Numbered from the stretch's first letter, positions 7,896-16,363 are shown. The stretch is 22,482 bases of DNA from CAUZSH01 sp963582935 (GCA_963582935.1 CAUZSH010000029.1:1-22482); one strand, 5' to 3'. Numbers and translations: made by a program. The notes: generated by a model from the sequence alone, not told the origin.

Positions 7896-9302
7896 ATGAT
7901 TCCTGTAATTGCCCTAGTAGGGCGCCCTAATGTAGGCAAATCAACCCTGTTTAATGTCATTACCAAGACACGAGATGCATTGGTATATGATATGCCAGGT
8001 GTTACACGTGATCGTAAGTATGGTGATGCAGAGTTTGAGGATAAGCCTTTTATCGTGATTGACACGGGTGGCTTGACCGATGAAGATGAGGGCATTGATT
8101 CCTATATGGCAGATCAGTCTATTTTGGCAATAGAAGAGGCAGATGTGGTCTTTTTTATGGTAGATGGTCGGGCTGGTATTACTTCAGATGATCAATATGT
8201 TGCAGGTCTTTTACGTTCTCGTGGAAAACCTACTTATTTGGTGGTCAACAAAACGGATGGAATACAAGAAGAAACAGCTTGTGCGGATTTTTATGAGCTA
8301 GGATTTTCAGAACCAATGCCGATTGCCGCTTCGCATAAACGTGGGATTGGCGCACTTTTAGAGTATGCTGTAGAGCCCTTGTTAGATGCTGAAGAAGTAA
8401 ATGCTGACATTCGAAATGAGGCTGTTAAAGGCATTAAATTTGCGTTAATTGGGAAGCCAAATGTGGGCAAATCGACCTTAACCAACCGTATGATTGGCGA
8501 GGATCGAGTTGTGGTTTATGACCTTCCGGGCACCACTCGTGATAGTACTTATATCCCTTTTCAGAGAGGGGAGCAAGATTACACCATTATTGATACAGCG
8601 GGTGTGCGCCGCAAAAGCCGCGTCAGTGAAGTATTGGAGAAGTTCTCGATTGTTAAGACGTTGCAAGCTATTCGTGATGCGCATGTCGTGGTGATTGTCG
8701 TTGATGCGCACGATGGTTTGACTGAGCAAGATGTTTCTATTGTGGGCTTTGCCTTACATGCAGGGCGAGCGCTTGTGATTGCGATTAACAAATGGGATGG
8801 CATGTCGGATTATGAGCGTGACCAGATTAAAACAGAAATTAAACGTAAACTGGTTTTTGTGACAGAGTTTGCCGATATACATTTTATTTCAGCGCTTCAT
8901 GGTACTAATGTGGGACACCTTTTTAAGTCTATTCGTTTGGCATATGAAAGTGCAAATAAGAAAATTAGCACGCAAGATTTAACGGCAGTGATGAAAATTG
9001 CGATGGAGGACCATAATCCCCCAGTATCAGGGAAACACCGAATTAAACCTAAATTTGTGCACATGGGTGGGCATAATCCGCCGATCATTGTGATTCACGG
9101 TAACCAAGTGGATAAACTGCCAGTGTCTTATCAACGCTATCTCATGAACTTTTTTAGGGAAGCTTTTAAGCTTGTTGGCACGCCCATTAAATTAGAATTG
9201 AAAAATTCAGATAATCCTTTTAAGGATCGAAAAAAACCAGAGAAGTTGCGAGCAGAGCATCAACGAAAAAAAGAACGTTATGCGAAGAAAATGAAGCGTT
9301 GA
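7896..9302 (+). CDS. der: Ribosome biogenesis GTPase Der (EngA)
   Basis: Der is an essential GTPase acting in assembly of the 50S ribosomal subunit. The 468-residue protein shows the diagnostic tandem G domains. The first P-loop is GRPNVGKST at residues 9-17, with DTGG as G3 and NKTD as G4. The second is GKPNVGKST at 186-194, with DTAG as G3 and NKWD as G4. A C-terminal KH-like domain follows (about 355-440), then a Lys/Arg-rich tail that fits rRNA contact. Length is as expected (E. coli Der is about 490). The ATG at 7896 has no good Shine-Dalgarno sequence but puts the P-loop at the normal distance. The gene lies 54 bp after the pump gene with no terminator between, so it may get some read-through. 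The usual gammaproteobacterial neighbours (hisS, bamB) are absent. Confidence 0.98.
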   Translation: MIPVIALVGRPNVGKSTLFNVITKTRDALVYDMPGVTRDRKYGDAEFEDKPFIVIDTGGLTDEDEGIDSYMADQSILAIEEADVVFFMVDGRAGITSDDQYVAGLLRSRGKPTYLVVNKTDGIQEETACADFYELGFSEPMPIAASHKRGIGALLEYAVEPLLDAEEVNADIRNEAVKGIKFALIGKPNVGKSTLTNRMIGEDRVVVYDLPGTTRDSTYIPFQRGEQDYTIIDTAGVRRKSRVSEVLEKFSIVKTLQAIRDAHVVVIVVDAHDGLTEQDVSIVGFALHAGRALVIAINKWDGMSDYERDQIKTEIKRKLVFVTEFADIHFISALHGTNVGHLFKSIRLAYESANKKISTQDLTAVMKIAMEDHNPPVSGKHRIKPKFVHMGGHNPPIIVIHGNQVDKLPVSYQRYLMNFFREAFKLVGTPIKLELKNSDNPFKDRKKPEKLRAEHQRKKERYAKKMKR

Positions 9303-9319
9303 GGTGGGATGGTTAAGGG

Positions 9320-10624
9320 CTATAAATGCGTCTCATCTAAGATAACATTCCCGCTGGTGGAATCATATTCTATTAGCTCGGCATAACGTCCCCATTCAAT
9401 AAAAGTGTCAAATATGCGTTGTGCTTCATCATCACTAAAATGATCTTCAAGCTCGGTTAAGAACCGTGTTTCATGCGCCCGTTTGTGAGGACGTTCCTTT
9501 AAGATTTTAACCACATGACGTGCTAGTGGAATATTTATCATGAGCAGTTTTGCAAACAGTGTTTTTCTTTCAATGATATCTAAATTAATGAATTCTCGGC
9601 CAAGGTTTGTCATGGTTATATCACCATCAGAAACTTGTGCGAGCTTCAATACCGACAAGACTTCAATAATTGGGAATAAGTCGTCAATGTCAAGTCTCAC
9701 TTCATCCGCAAGTGCAGGGAGATCAATTGCACCTCGTTCTTGCAGCTCTTCCATTTCTGCCAAAAGCCCTGAAAGTTCAGCAACATCGGCATCAGGAAGG
9801 CGATAGCCAATAGTGAGTGCTTTGCGACGGTTCATTCGTTCTCGAAGTTCAGAGGTTTCTGCTGTGGTCATCAAACGATAGACTTCGTCAATATAGTTGG
9901 TGACCGTCATATCTTGACCGCTTCGAGGTTGAGGAAGATCAATGCTCAGTTCACCGCGAATAAAACCTGGATTACTGCCAAAAATGATGATGCGATCAGC
10001 AAGCAATACAGCTTCTTCAATATTATGAGTGACAAACAAAATACCTTTCATATTTTCATTTTTTTCCCATAATTCAAGTAAATCGTCTCTCAGGTTTTCG
10101 GCGGTCAAAACATCAAGCGCTGAAAAAGGTTCATCCATTAAAAGCAGATCAGGTTTTAAAACCAAGGCGCGCGCAAAGCCAACACGTTGCCGCATCCCGC
10201 CAGAAAGCTCTTTAGGAAAGGCGTTTTCAAAACCATCAAGACCGATCATATCAATGGCTTCTGAGGCGAGGTGTCGCCTTTCTTTTTTAGAAATCTTACG
10301 TGCTTCAAGTCCAAGCTCAACATTTTGCTGAACGGTAAGCCATGGCATCAGTGCGAAGGATTGAAATACCATAGAAATATCTGCGACGGGTGCTTTGACT
10401 TCATTGCCTCGATAGGAAACAGAACCCTGAGTTGGAGCCGTTAAACCTGCAATAATGCGCATGAGGGTTGATTTTCCTGAGCCCGACTTTCCAAGCAGTG
10501 CCACAATTTCCCCTTCCTTCAGGCGAAAGTTAACATTCTCCAGTACGTGTAGATCCTGTTTGTCTGGCTTTTTAAAAGCTTTGGAGACGTTTTCTACATG
10601 GATGATGGTTTCATTTTGGTTCAT
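9320..10624 (-). CDS. NitT/TauT-type ABC transporter ATPase with C-terminal AAA-associated domain
   Basis: This is a 434-residue ATPase that would power the double permease encoded just upstream. The ABC domain has Walker A GKSGSGKST (45-53), Q-loop Q88, signature LSGGMRQR (140-147), Walker B LLLMDEP (160-166) and H-loop H200. It resembles the nitrate/sulfonate/taurine (SsuB/TauB) class. Unlike those ATPases, which are about 255 residues, it carries a further 180 residues (about 255-434). I read these as the AAA-associated C-terminal domain seen in a subset of such transporters, possibly regulatory. The ATG lies 18 nt after the permease stop codon, with AAGGGA upstream. Its 3' end converges on der with only 17 bp between, and I see no terminator there. 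The substrate is not predictable. Confidence 0.9.
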   Translation of the reverse strand: MNQNETIIHVENVSKAFKKPDKQDLHVLENVNFRLKEGEIVALLGKSGSGKSTLMRIIAGLTAPTQGSVSYRGNEVKAPVADISMVFQSFALMPWLTVQQNVELGLEARKISKKERRHLASEAIDMIGLDGFENAFPKELSGGMRQRVGFARALVLKPDLLLMDEPFSALDVLTAENLRDDLLELWEKNENMKGILFVTHNIEEAVLLADRIIIFGSNPGFIRGELSIDLPQPRSGQDMTVTNYIDEVYRLMTTAETSELRERMNRRKALTIGYRLPDADVAELSGLLAEMEELQERGAIDLPALADEVRLDIDDLFPIIEVLSVLKLAQVSDGDITMTNLGREFINLDIIERKTLFAKLLMINIPLARHVVKILKERPHKRAHETRFLTELEDHFSDDEAQRIFDTFIEWGRYAELIEYDSTSGNVILDETHL

Positions 10625-10642
10625 TAATATTATCCCTTATTT

Positions 10643-12385
10643 TTAATTCATGCTAAAACGGCTTTCAGCATAGCGATAGAGTCTACGCCAAAATAAACGA
10701 TTTACGAGCGTGACCCATATACCCATAACTGCAACGCCTAAGGCAAGTTTTGGCAGGTCACCGTGGATTGTATTTTCAGTAATATAGGAGCCTAAACCTG
10801 TGGCAATGAGGGTATGGTTGCCCCATTGCATCACTTCGGCCACGATGCTCGCATTCCATGATCCACCAGCAGCGGTAATTGCACCTGTGACGTAGTAGGG
10901 GAAAACAGCAGGAAGCAGGTACTTAAACCATTTGGTTGTGCCTCTCAATTGTAGGTTTTCAGAGGCGAGTTTAAGCTCTGACGGAATGGCTGAAGCACCT
11001 GCAATCACATTAAAAAGAATATACCATTGCGTGCCAAGCACCATTAAAGGCGCACACCAAATTTCGATATTGAGATTAAAGTAAATAATGCTAATAATAA
11101 ACAAAGGAAAGAATAAGTTAGCGGGGAATGCGGCGAGTATTTGTGCAATAGGCTGTACCTTTTGGGCGACACGAGGGCGTAAGCCAACCCATATTCCCAC
11201 AGGCACCCAAATCAGCGAGCAAATTAAAATCAGCACAAAAACACGAAGCGCCGTAATAGATCCTAACACAAATACATGTGCAGTTTCAGTAAGATCAATA
11301 CCAGTGTCGGCATAGATAAAACTCCAGCCAAGATATATAAAGGCGGCAAGGATAATGGTTAGTGCAGTATACCAAAGAAGTTGATTGATAAAACTGTAAG
11401 AGGTCTCTGCCATTTGATGCGTCTTTCGTTTTGGGCGAACACGTTTTTTAAATGGCGCAAAGTTAATGAATTTATCTGAAAATATTCCGTAGAACTTTCC
11501 AAAAGAGCGCATCCACGGTGCTCTTTTAAGGAGCGTCAAAAACCATGATGATGACGTCTCTTCTTGCATGTCTGTGACCACAAATTTTTCAGACCAAGTG
11601 ACCAGTGGACGAAAGAGTAATTGATCATAAAGGATAATAACGATCAGCATGGCGGCAATGGCATAAAAAATGGCATGGAGGTTGCTTTGGTTGATGGCAA
11701 CTTGAATGTAAGAGCCAATACCAGGAAGCATTACTTCATGATTTCCAACAGAAATCGCTTCAGAGGCTACCACGAAAAACCAACCACCAGACATAGACAT
11801 CATGGCATTCCAAAGTAGTCCTGGCATTGCAAAAGGCGTGTCAAGTCGCCAGAATTTTTGCCAGCCAGAAAGTTGATAAATGTCTGCAACTTCTCGAAGC
11901 TCTTTTGGAACGGTGCGGAGAGATTGATAAAAACTGAGCGTCATATTCCAAACTTGTGAGGTAAAGACCGCAAAAATGGCAGCGAATTGAGGGCCAATAA
12001 GAGAGCCTGGAAACATGGAAACAAAGAAGACAATCAGAATCGACAAATAACCGAGAATAGGGAGGGATTGTAAAATATCTAAAATCGGAATAATGATTCG
12101 CCCTGCACGCTCATTTTTTGCCGCAAGACCACCAACAATAAAACTAAAAACAAAGGAGAGGGCAAGTGCAATAAACATCCTCAGCACGGTTTCTAAGGCA
12201 TAATTAGGGAGCATCCACGGGCTTAGTGAAATGGCAATAGGGGTACCAATATTGAAGTCGCCACCCATGTGCGCGGCAGCCCAGCAGAGTGCCATAATAA
12301 TAGTAAAGATAAGTAGTAAAGCAAAGACATCCCATTTGCCTGGTAGCAGTTTTGTAGAAGGCTGGGTAAACAGTGATTGTCGCAT
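10643..12385 (-). CDS. ABC transporter permease, two fused BPD_transp_1 modules (NitT/TauT type)
   Basis: This is a 580-residue inner-membrane protein. It contains two copies of the roughly 250-residue binding-protein-dependent permease module, joined by a basic cytosolic linker (around residues 300-335, KKRVRPKRKTH). Each half has an EAA-like loop for docking the ATPase: EVADIYQLSGWQKFWRLDTP in the first and LASENLQLRGTTKWFKYLLP in the second. About twelve transmembrane helices are expected. One fused chain replaces the usual permease dimer. The ATG at 12385 follows AGGA with a 5-nt spacer. It is first in a two-gene operon with the ATPase, and no periplasmic substrate-binding protein is encoded in the window. 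That protein may be elsewhere or the system may not use one. Family recognition is firm; substrate unknown. Confidence 0.9.
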   Translation of the reverse strand: MRQSLFTQPSTKLLPGKWDVFALLLIFTIIMALCWAAAHMGGDFNIGTPIAISLSPWMLPNYALETVLRMFIALALSFVFSFIVGGLAAKNERAGRIIIPILDILQSLPILGYLSILIVFFVSMFPGSLIGPQFAAIFAVFTSQVWNMTLSFYQSLRTVPKELREVADIYQLSGWQKFWRLDTPFAMPGLLWNAMMSMSGGWFFVVASEAISVGNHEVMLPGIGSYIQVAINQSNLHAIFYAIAAMLIVIILYDQLLFRPLVTWSEKFVVTDMQEETSSSWFLTLLKRAPWMRSFGKFYGIFSDKFINFAPFKKRVRPKRKTHQMAETSYSFINQLLWYTALTIILAAFIYLGWSFIYADTGIDLTETAHVFVLGSITALRVFVLILICSLIWVPVGIWVGLRPRVAQKVQPIAQILAAFPANLFFPLFIISIIYFNLNIEIWCAPLMVLGTQWYILFNVIAGASAIPSELKLASENLQLRGTTKWFKYLLPAVFPYYVTGAITAAGGSWNASIVAEVMQWGNHTLIATGLGSYITENTIHGDLPKLALGVAVMGIWVTLVNRLFWRRLYRYAESRFSMN

Positions 12386-12411
12386 TTGTGTCCTGTTAAA
12401 TCTAAAATAAG

Positions 12412-12441
12412 ATGATAGTGTATGTGGTATACATAATCCAA
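12412..12441 (-). promoter_or_regulatory. Putative promoter of the ABC operon
   Basis: On the minus strand TTGGAT (12441-12436) and TATCAT (12417-12412) are separated by 18 bp, giving a start near 12405 and a leader of about 20 nt before the ATG at 12385. The spacer contains the inverted repeat TATGT-GGTAT-ACATA (12421-12435), which might be an operator. The rest of the 12386-12722 gap is AT-rich and holds nothing else I recognise apart from the ompA-like promoter. Confidence 0.4.
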
Positions 12442-12618
12442 TCCAAACTACCGATTTCTGATCTTTGTCTTTTTCACCTACTTAAATCAAAGTTTTTAAC
12501 CATATCAATAAGTATGGCAGGAAAAACCTTAATTTAAGCATATAAAAAATACTGCGATATAAGATCGGCCTTTTAAACTGGATTATGTGCATGCTTATTT
12601 CTGAAATTTAGCATTTTT

Positions 12619-12647
12619 TTGAAAAATTGCATAATGTTTTTTATACA
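12619..12647 (+). promoter_or_regulatory. Sigma70-type promoter of the OmpA-family gene
   Basis: TTGAAA (12619-12624) and TATACA (12642-12647) are separated by exactly 17 bp, a near-consensus arrangement. Transcription would start near 12654, giving a leader of about 70 nt. This placement also argues against the longer reading frame that begins at a TTG at 12627, inside the promoter. Confidence 0.6.
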
Positions 12648-12722
12648 CGACTACTTTTATTTGTGACGGTGGTCTATATTCATGGTAATCAGGAAATTTT
12701 AATCACAGAGAGTGCAAAACCC

Positions 12723-13733
12723 ATGAGAAGAAAACTTTTATCCGTGACCGTGGCTTCCTCCCTGTTGGCAATAGCCTCTACAAGCCTTTTTGCCGATAGC
12801 ATAGATCACACAGGACAACCATATATTGCGCCTTCCATTGGTGTACTGATTCCGTTTTCAAATCAAATAGACGCAGCGCCTTCAGCAAATATCGCAGTGG
12901 GGTATAACTTTTCAAAAAGTTTTGCAGCACAGATTGCCGTAAACGGTAGTACAGGTACAACTATCCGTGCGGAAGGGATCTGGAACTTACCATCACAAAC
13001 TCGCTGGACACCCTATCTTGCAGGTGGTGTGGGCTATTTTCATTTAGGACAATCTGGCGTTGGTGTTGACGTCGGTGGTGGCTTAAAGTATGACTTCGAT
13101 CAAAATCTAGGGGTTTCGGGTAACTATAGATATTTATTACAAGCCTCTAACGGCATTCCAAATGGCAGCTTAATTGATTTTGGGGTGACATACTCTTTTG
13201 GTGGAGCAAGCGATGTTTCCTCTAGCATGCTTTCAAGCTCTGAAAAAGATGCGATGGTGCATAAAAAATATGTGCTTCCAAAAGGTGTGAGTGAGTGCAC
13301 AGATCTGACCTCAGATATAACGAAGGAATCCGTAGGGTGCTATACTATTTCAGGTAATACAGTTGCCATGCATTTAGATGTTAAATATACTTTTGATAGC
13401 AGTAAATTAACACCTTCAGGTGAGTCGGCAATGGAGCGCTTAGCAGCATTTATGACGCAATACCCTGATACGGATGTTACCTTAAAGGGCTATGCTTCCG
13501 ATGAAGGTTTAGATTGGCAAGAAGCGTATAATCAACGCCTATCTAAAGCGCGCGCGCTAGCCTCTAAAGCATTTTTGATTAGTAAAAGTATCTCAGAGTC
13601 TAGGATAGAAATTTTGGGCGAAGGATATGATAACCCTGCTGCATCAAATGCGACTGCGGAAGGTCGTGCTGAAAACAGACGTGTAGAAACCGTCATTACA
13701 GGTGTGCCACTTCGTCAAGAGGAAGTGAAGTAA
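12723..13733 (+). CDS. OmpA-family outer-membrane protein with peptidoglycan-binding C-terminal domain
   Basis: This is a 336-residue protein from the ATG at 12723. The frame is open to a TTG at 12627, but the signal peptide (MRRKLLSVTV to SLFA, cleavage after residue 24) and the promoter fix the ATG. Residues about 25-160 form a small beta-barrel of OmpA type, with Gly/aromatic alternating strands such as TPYLAGGVGYFHL and YDFDQNLGVSGNYRYLL. A linker follows. Residues about 216-330 are the OmpA-like peptidoglycan-binding domain. It has the typical FDSSKLTPSG start, GYASDEG with the diaminopimelate-contacting Asp region, NQRLSKARA, and the ASNATAEGRAENRRVE end. The role is to tether the outer membrane to the cell wall and possibly to act as a porin. 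A perfect terminator follows, so it is a single-gene unit. Confidence 0.93.
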   Translation: MRRKLLSVTVASSLLAIASTSLFADSIDHTGQPYIAPSIGVLIPFSNQIDAAPSANIAVGYNFSKSFAAQIAVNGSTGTTIRAEGIWNLPSQTRWTPYLAGGVGYFHLGQSGVGVDVGGGLKYDFDQNLGVSGNYRYLLQASNGIPNGSLIDFGVTYSFGGASDVSSSMLSSSEKDAMVHKKYVLPKGVSECTDLTSDITKESVGCYTISGNTVAMHLDVKYTFDSSKLTPSGESAMERLAAFMTQYPDTDVTLKGYASDEGLDWQEAYNQRLSKARALASKAFLISKSISESRIEILGEGYDNPAASNATAEGRAENRRVETVITGVPLRQEEVK

Positions 13734-13757
13734 GTAATACTTACTACCTTAATTTAT

Positions 13758-13779
13758 AAGGGGCTTCGGCTCCTTTTTT
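13758..13779 (+). terminator. Rho-independent terminator of the OmpA-family gene
   Basis: AAGGGGC (13758-13764), tetraloop TTCG and GCTCCTT (13769-13775, one G-U pair) form a 7-bp stem capped by the very stable UUCG loop and followed by more T residues. It lies 24 nt after the stop codon and just before the converging AsmA-like remnant. Confidence 0.85.
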
Positions 13780-13784
13780 ATGGC

Positions 13785-14270
13785 TTAGAATAAGTTGAAA
13801 CCCTTAACCTTGTCCTTAATACCACTCGTCACTTTTTCTTGTAATTGTTGCTGCACGCCAGAGCTAATGATATTTTGTAAAAGTTTGCTTTGGTCAAACT
13901 TGATAGATGGGTTTCTAAGATTGCCTAAAACGATCATGTTTAACGGGAGTGATTGAATGTGGGTGGAGGTGCCTCGAGCCGCTAGAGTGCTATCCCTAAG
14001 TGTGATTTTTAGTGGTAAGTTTACGCTCAAGGGTATGCCCTGTGTCCAAGTGCCTTCTGCCGCAATATTGAAGTACCCGCCGGTGATTTTGAGTGCGCCC
14101 ACATTGATGTTTTTCATGATGCTTTCTGAAGGGATATTGTTTATGTGTAAAGTAATGTTGTTAGCGGCATTAGGATGCTCTATTTGATTGGCTTTGAGCT
14201 GCAAGCTAATATCATCGGACTTAGATTGTAGGTCCAGTGTGGGTGTTTTATCAAGAGTCGGTTCAATAAT
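13785..14270 (-). pseudogene. 3' remnant of an AsmA-like gene
   Basis: An open frame of 161 codons starts directly behind the fdxA stop codon, in the same frame, and has no ATG start; its first ATG is well inside. The first possible initiator is a TTG at 14204 with no Shine-Dalgarno sequence. The translated text looks like the C-terminal end of AsmA-family envelope proteins: short beta strands, a VLGNLRNPSIKFD element of the usual xGTLxxPxxxxD form, and a Gln/Lys-rich helix (QQQLQEKVTSGIKDKVKG) ending in LF. AsmA proteins are normally 600 residues or more, so the N-terminal three quarters are missing. The junction with fdxA suggests a deletion. It may be untranslated, or reached only by rare read-through of the fdxA TAG. 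Family assignment rests on the tail pattern alone. Confidence 0.6.
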
Positions 14271-14594
14271 CTATTTTTCAAGATACTGGAGTTTATCTTT
14301 CACGCCCTTCCATTGCTCTGAGTCTTCTGGTGGGTCACATTTTTCGGTGATGTTTTCCCAGGTTTCAGATAATTCTCTATTGAGTTCAATAAAGACCTCT
14401 TGCCCCTCAGGTAGTTCATCTTCAGAGTAGATGGCTTCGATTGGGCATTCAGGTTCACATAAGGCGCAGTCAATACATTCGTCGGGGTTAATAACAAGCA
14501 TGTTCGGGCCTTCATAAAAACAGTCAACGGGGCAGACTTCGACACAGTCGCCTAGTTTACACTTAATACAGGCCTCTGTAACAATAAATGGCAT
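14271..14594 (-). CDS. fdxA: 7Fe ferredoxin FdxA ([3Fe-4S][4Fe-4S])
   Basis: This 107-residue soluble electron carrier closely resembles Azotobacter ferredoxin I throughout (106-107 residues). The [3Fe-4S] ligands are C9, C17 and C50; the [4Fe-4S] ligands are C21, C40, C43 and C46. The free cysteines C12 and C25 are also conserved. The C-terminal extension typical of this class (ITEKCDPPEDSEQWKGVKDK, ending LQYLEK) is complete. The stop is therefore at the natural end of the protein, even though the reading frame continues into an AsmA-like remnant. GGAGAG sits 5 nt before the ATG. An extended -10 element lies upstream. The redox partner is not evident from the neighbours. Confidence 0.97.
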   Translation of the reverse strand: MPFIVTEACIKCKLGDCVEVCPVDCFYEGPNMLVINPDECIDCALCEPECPIEAIYSEDELPEGQEVFIELNRELSETWENITEKCDPPEDSEQWKGVKDKLQYLEK

Positions 14595-14622
14595 GATCTC
14601 TCCAAGCTTATAATCAGTAAAT

Positions 14623-14644
14623 ATTATACTGCCGTATTATATCA
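14623..14644 (-). promoter_or_regulatory. Putative -10 elements for fdxA
   Basis: Two TATAAT hexamers on the minus strand, at 14641-14636 and 14628-14623, lie in the 64-bp gap upstream of fdxA. The distal one is preceded by TGA, an extended -10 (TGnTATAAT). No good -35 is seen for either, and there is no terminator between the coiled-coil gene and fdxA, so read-through from map is also possible. Confidence 0.35.
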
Positions 14645-14658
14645 CCGAGATGTTTCAT

Positions 14659-15525
14659 TTACTGCTGTTTTTTCATTTTTTTAAAGAGGTCGTGTAACTC
14701 TTCCGAAATATCAAAACCATTTTGTACTAGAAATTTAATGGTCGTTGGGGTGTAACTTGTCAGTTCCCACAGCTTTGTTTGATAATTGTGAATGGCTTTT
14801 GCTTGGAGTACCCCTTTTTTACCCAGCTGGATAACTTTATGAAGGGGGGCATGAAAATCAGTCACTTTTAGGGTAATGATTTTGCTTTCCTGATTATAAG
14901 CTGCTTTTCGTAGCCCGGATAGCTGTTCTAGTTGTTCTATATGAGTGCTTTTAACCATGGCCTTTTTGATTGGGTTTGCTTGTTCAGAGTGCAGTTTTTT
15001 GATGGCTTCATTTGAGATATTCTTTGAAAGCTTGATGTGATCTTCCAGTCGCTCATTGAGTTCATATAATTTGTAATAGAGGCTACGCAGATGAAGGAAT
15101 TGCGTTTCAATGCGGTCATATTTTTGTTCAGCCTTGAGTTTGTCTTTTTTTGCTAGTGCTACTTTATTTGAGACTTCTTGGTCAATATGTTTTTGGACGA
15201 TGTCTCGTAGCTGTAGTGTGATTTTTTCCGCATTGGGGTTATCTTTAATAAGATTATTGATTCTTTGGGACAGGTTGGTGGCGCTATCTTCTGCTACCTG
15301 ATTGATTGAGCACTCTTTTTCAGCAGAATTTTTGGCTTCCGCTTTTGCGACTTTAATGGCAGCTTGTTTGTTAGTTTTAAATAAATTGATCAGCACAGAA
15401 AGTTCAGAGTGAAGACCTTTGCCAAGTATTTTCTTTATTCTATCAATGGTGATTTCTTCCCCGCCTTTTTGAAGTGTTTGGCAGACTTGATTGATTTCTG
15501 TTTGGCTGACAAGTTCGTGGGTCAT
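14659..15525 (-). CDS. Coiled-coil protein with KfrA-like N-terminal region, function unknown
   Basis: This is a 288-residue hydrophilic protein with no signal peptide or membrane segment. Residues about 8-50 (TEINQVCQTLQKGGEEITID, then RIKKILGKGLHSELSVLINL) have the spacing of the KfrA N-terminal DNA-binding domain of plasmid and phage proteins: a helix, a short Gly-containing turn, a basic helix with LGxG, and a Ser/Leu helix. The middle, about 105-185, is strongly charged and predicted coiled coil. The last 90 residues are basic and may fold separately. The ATG lies one base after the map stop codon, so translation is probably coupled. I infer a cytoplasmic, possibly DNA-binding dimer. The KfrA resemblance is weak and rests on pattern only. 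Confidence 0.75.
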   Translation of the reverse strand: MTHELVSQTEINQVCQTLQKGGEEITIDRIKKILGKGLHSELSVLINLFKTNKQAAIKVAKAEAKNSAEKECSINQVAEDSATNLSQRINNLIKDNPNAEKITLQLRDIVQKHIDQEVSNKVALAKKDKLKAEQKYDRIETQFLHLRSLYYKLYELNERLEDHIKLSKNISNEAIKKLHSEQANPIKKAMVKSTHIEQLEQLSGLRKAAYNQESKIITLKVTDFHAPLHKVIQLGKKGVLQAKAIHNYQTKLWELTSYTPTTIKFLVQNGFDISEELHDLFKKMKKQQ

Positions 15526-15526
15526 A

Positions 15527-16315
15527 TTATTTTTCTTCTTCTCTGAGGGTTAAAACATCATAGCCTGTATCGGTAACCAGTATAGTGTGCTCCCATTGGG
15601 CAGATAGGGAGCGGTCTCTTGTCGTTGCTGTCCATCCGTCTTTTGCGTTCACTTTGATGGCTTTTTTACCTGCATTAATCATAGGTTCAATGGTGAAGAT
15701 CATCCCAGGTTTTAGTTCAATATTTTGCGTTTTTATTTCAGGTCTTTTATTTGCAACATAGTGGAGAACTTGAGGTTCTTCATGAAATCCTTCACCAATT
15801 CCATGACCACAAAATGCTTCCACAACAGAAAAGTGATTGCGGTGTGCGATTTTTTGAATTGCGGCCGCAACATCAATCAAGGTATTGCCAGGTTTGATTT
15901 GTTCGATTCCTGCCCATAAGCATTCATGAGTAACTTTGGCAAGACGTTCAGCCATGACGCTGGTTTTACCTCCAACGATAAACATTTTGCTTGTGTCACC
16001 ATGATAGCCATCTTTGATCACGGTAATATCAATATTAATGGTGTCGCCTTTTTTAAGCTTCTTGTCAGAAGGAATCCCATGGCACACAACATGGTTGATC
16101 GAGGTGCAAATAGACTTTGGAAAACCATGATAGTTTAAAGGGGCTGGGATAGCATCTTGTTCATTGACAATGAAGTCATGGCAAAGTGTGTTTAATTCAT
16201 CGGTGGTGATGCCTGGTTGAACATGTGGTTCAATCATTTCAAGTACCTGGGCTGCGAGTTTTCCAGCTATACGCATCTTTGCAATTTGTGCTTCTGTTTT
16301 TATGATAATGCTCAT
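15527..16315 (-). CDS. map: Methionine aminopeptidase, type I
   Basis: The enzyme removes the initiator methionine from new proteins in the cytosol and uses two divalent metal ions. At 262 residues it matches E. coli Map (264). The metal ligands and catalytic histidines are in place: H79 (VVCHGIP), D96 (NIDITV), D107 (HGDTSKMF), H171 (CGHGIG), H178 (GFHEEP), E210 (FTIEPM) and E242 (WEHTIL). GGAA precedes the ATG with good spacing. The gene is divergent from rpsB across a 222-bp gap, the classical gammaproteobacterial arrangement, and is followed one base later by the coiled-coil gene. Confidence 0.98.
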   Translation of the reverse strand: MSIIIKTEAQIAKMRIAGKLAAQVLEMIEPHVQPGITTDELNTLCHDFIVNEQDAIPAPLNYHGFPKSICTSINHVVCHGIPSDKKLKKGDTINIDITVIKDGYHGDTSKMFIVGGKTSVMAERLAKVTHECLWAGIEQIKPGNTLIDVAAAIQKIAHRNHFSVVEAFCGHGIGEGFHEEPQVLHYVANKRPEIKTQNIELKPGMIFTIEPMINAGKKAIKVNAKDGWTATTRDRSLSAQWEHTILVTDTGYDVLTLREEEK

Positions 16316-16363
16316 TAAAGTTCCATGTGATTTTTTTCTATTGATTGAATCGAGTCATAAATA

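Noticed and set aside
12627..12722. Longer N-terminus of the OmpA-family protein from TTG 12627
   Set aside because: It would begin inside the best promoter and bury the signal peptide 32 residues from the N-terminus.
13785..14204. Independent small gene of 139 residues from TTG 14204
   Set aside because: There is no ribosome binding site, and the frame and AsmA-like character continue upstream to the fdxA stop codon, so it reads better as a gene remnant.
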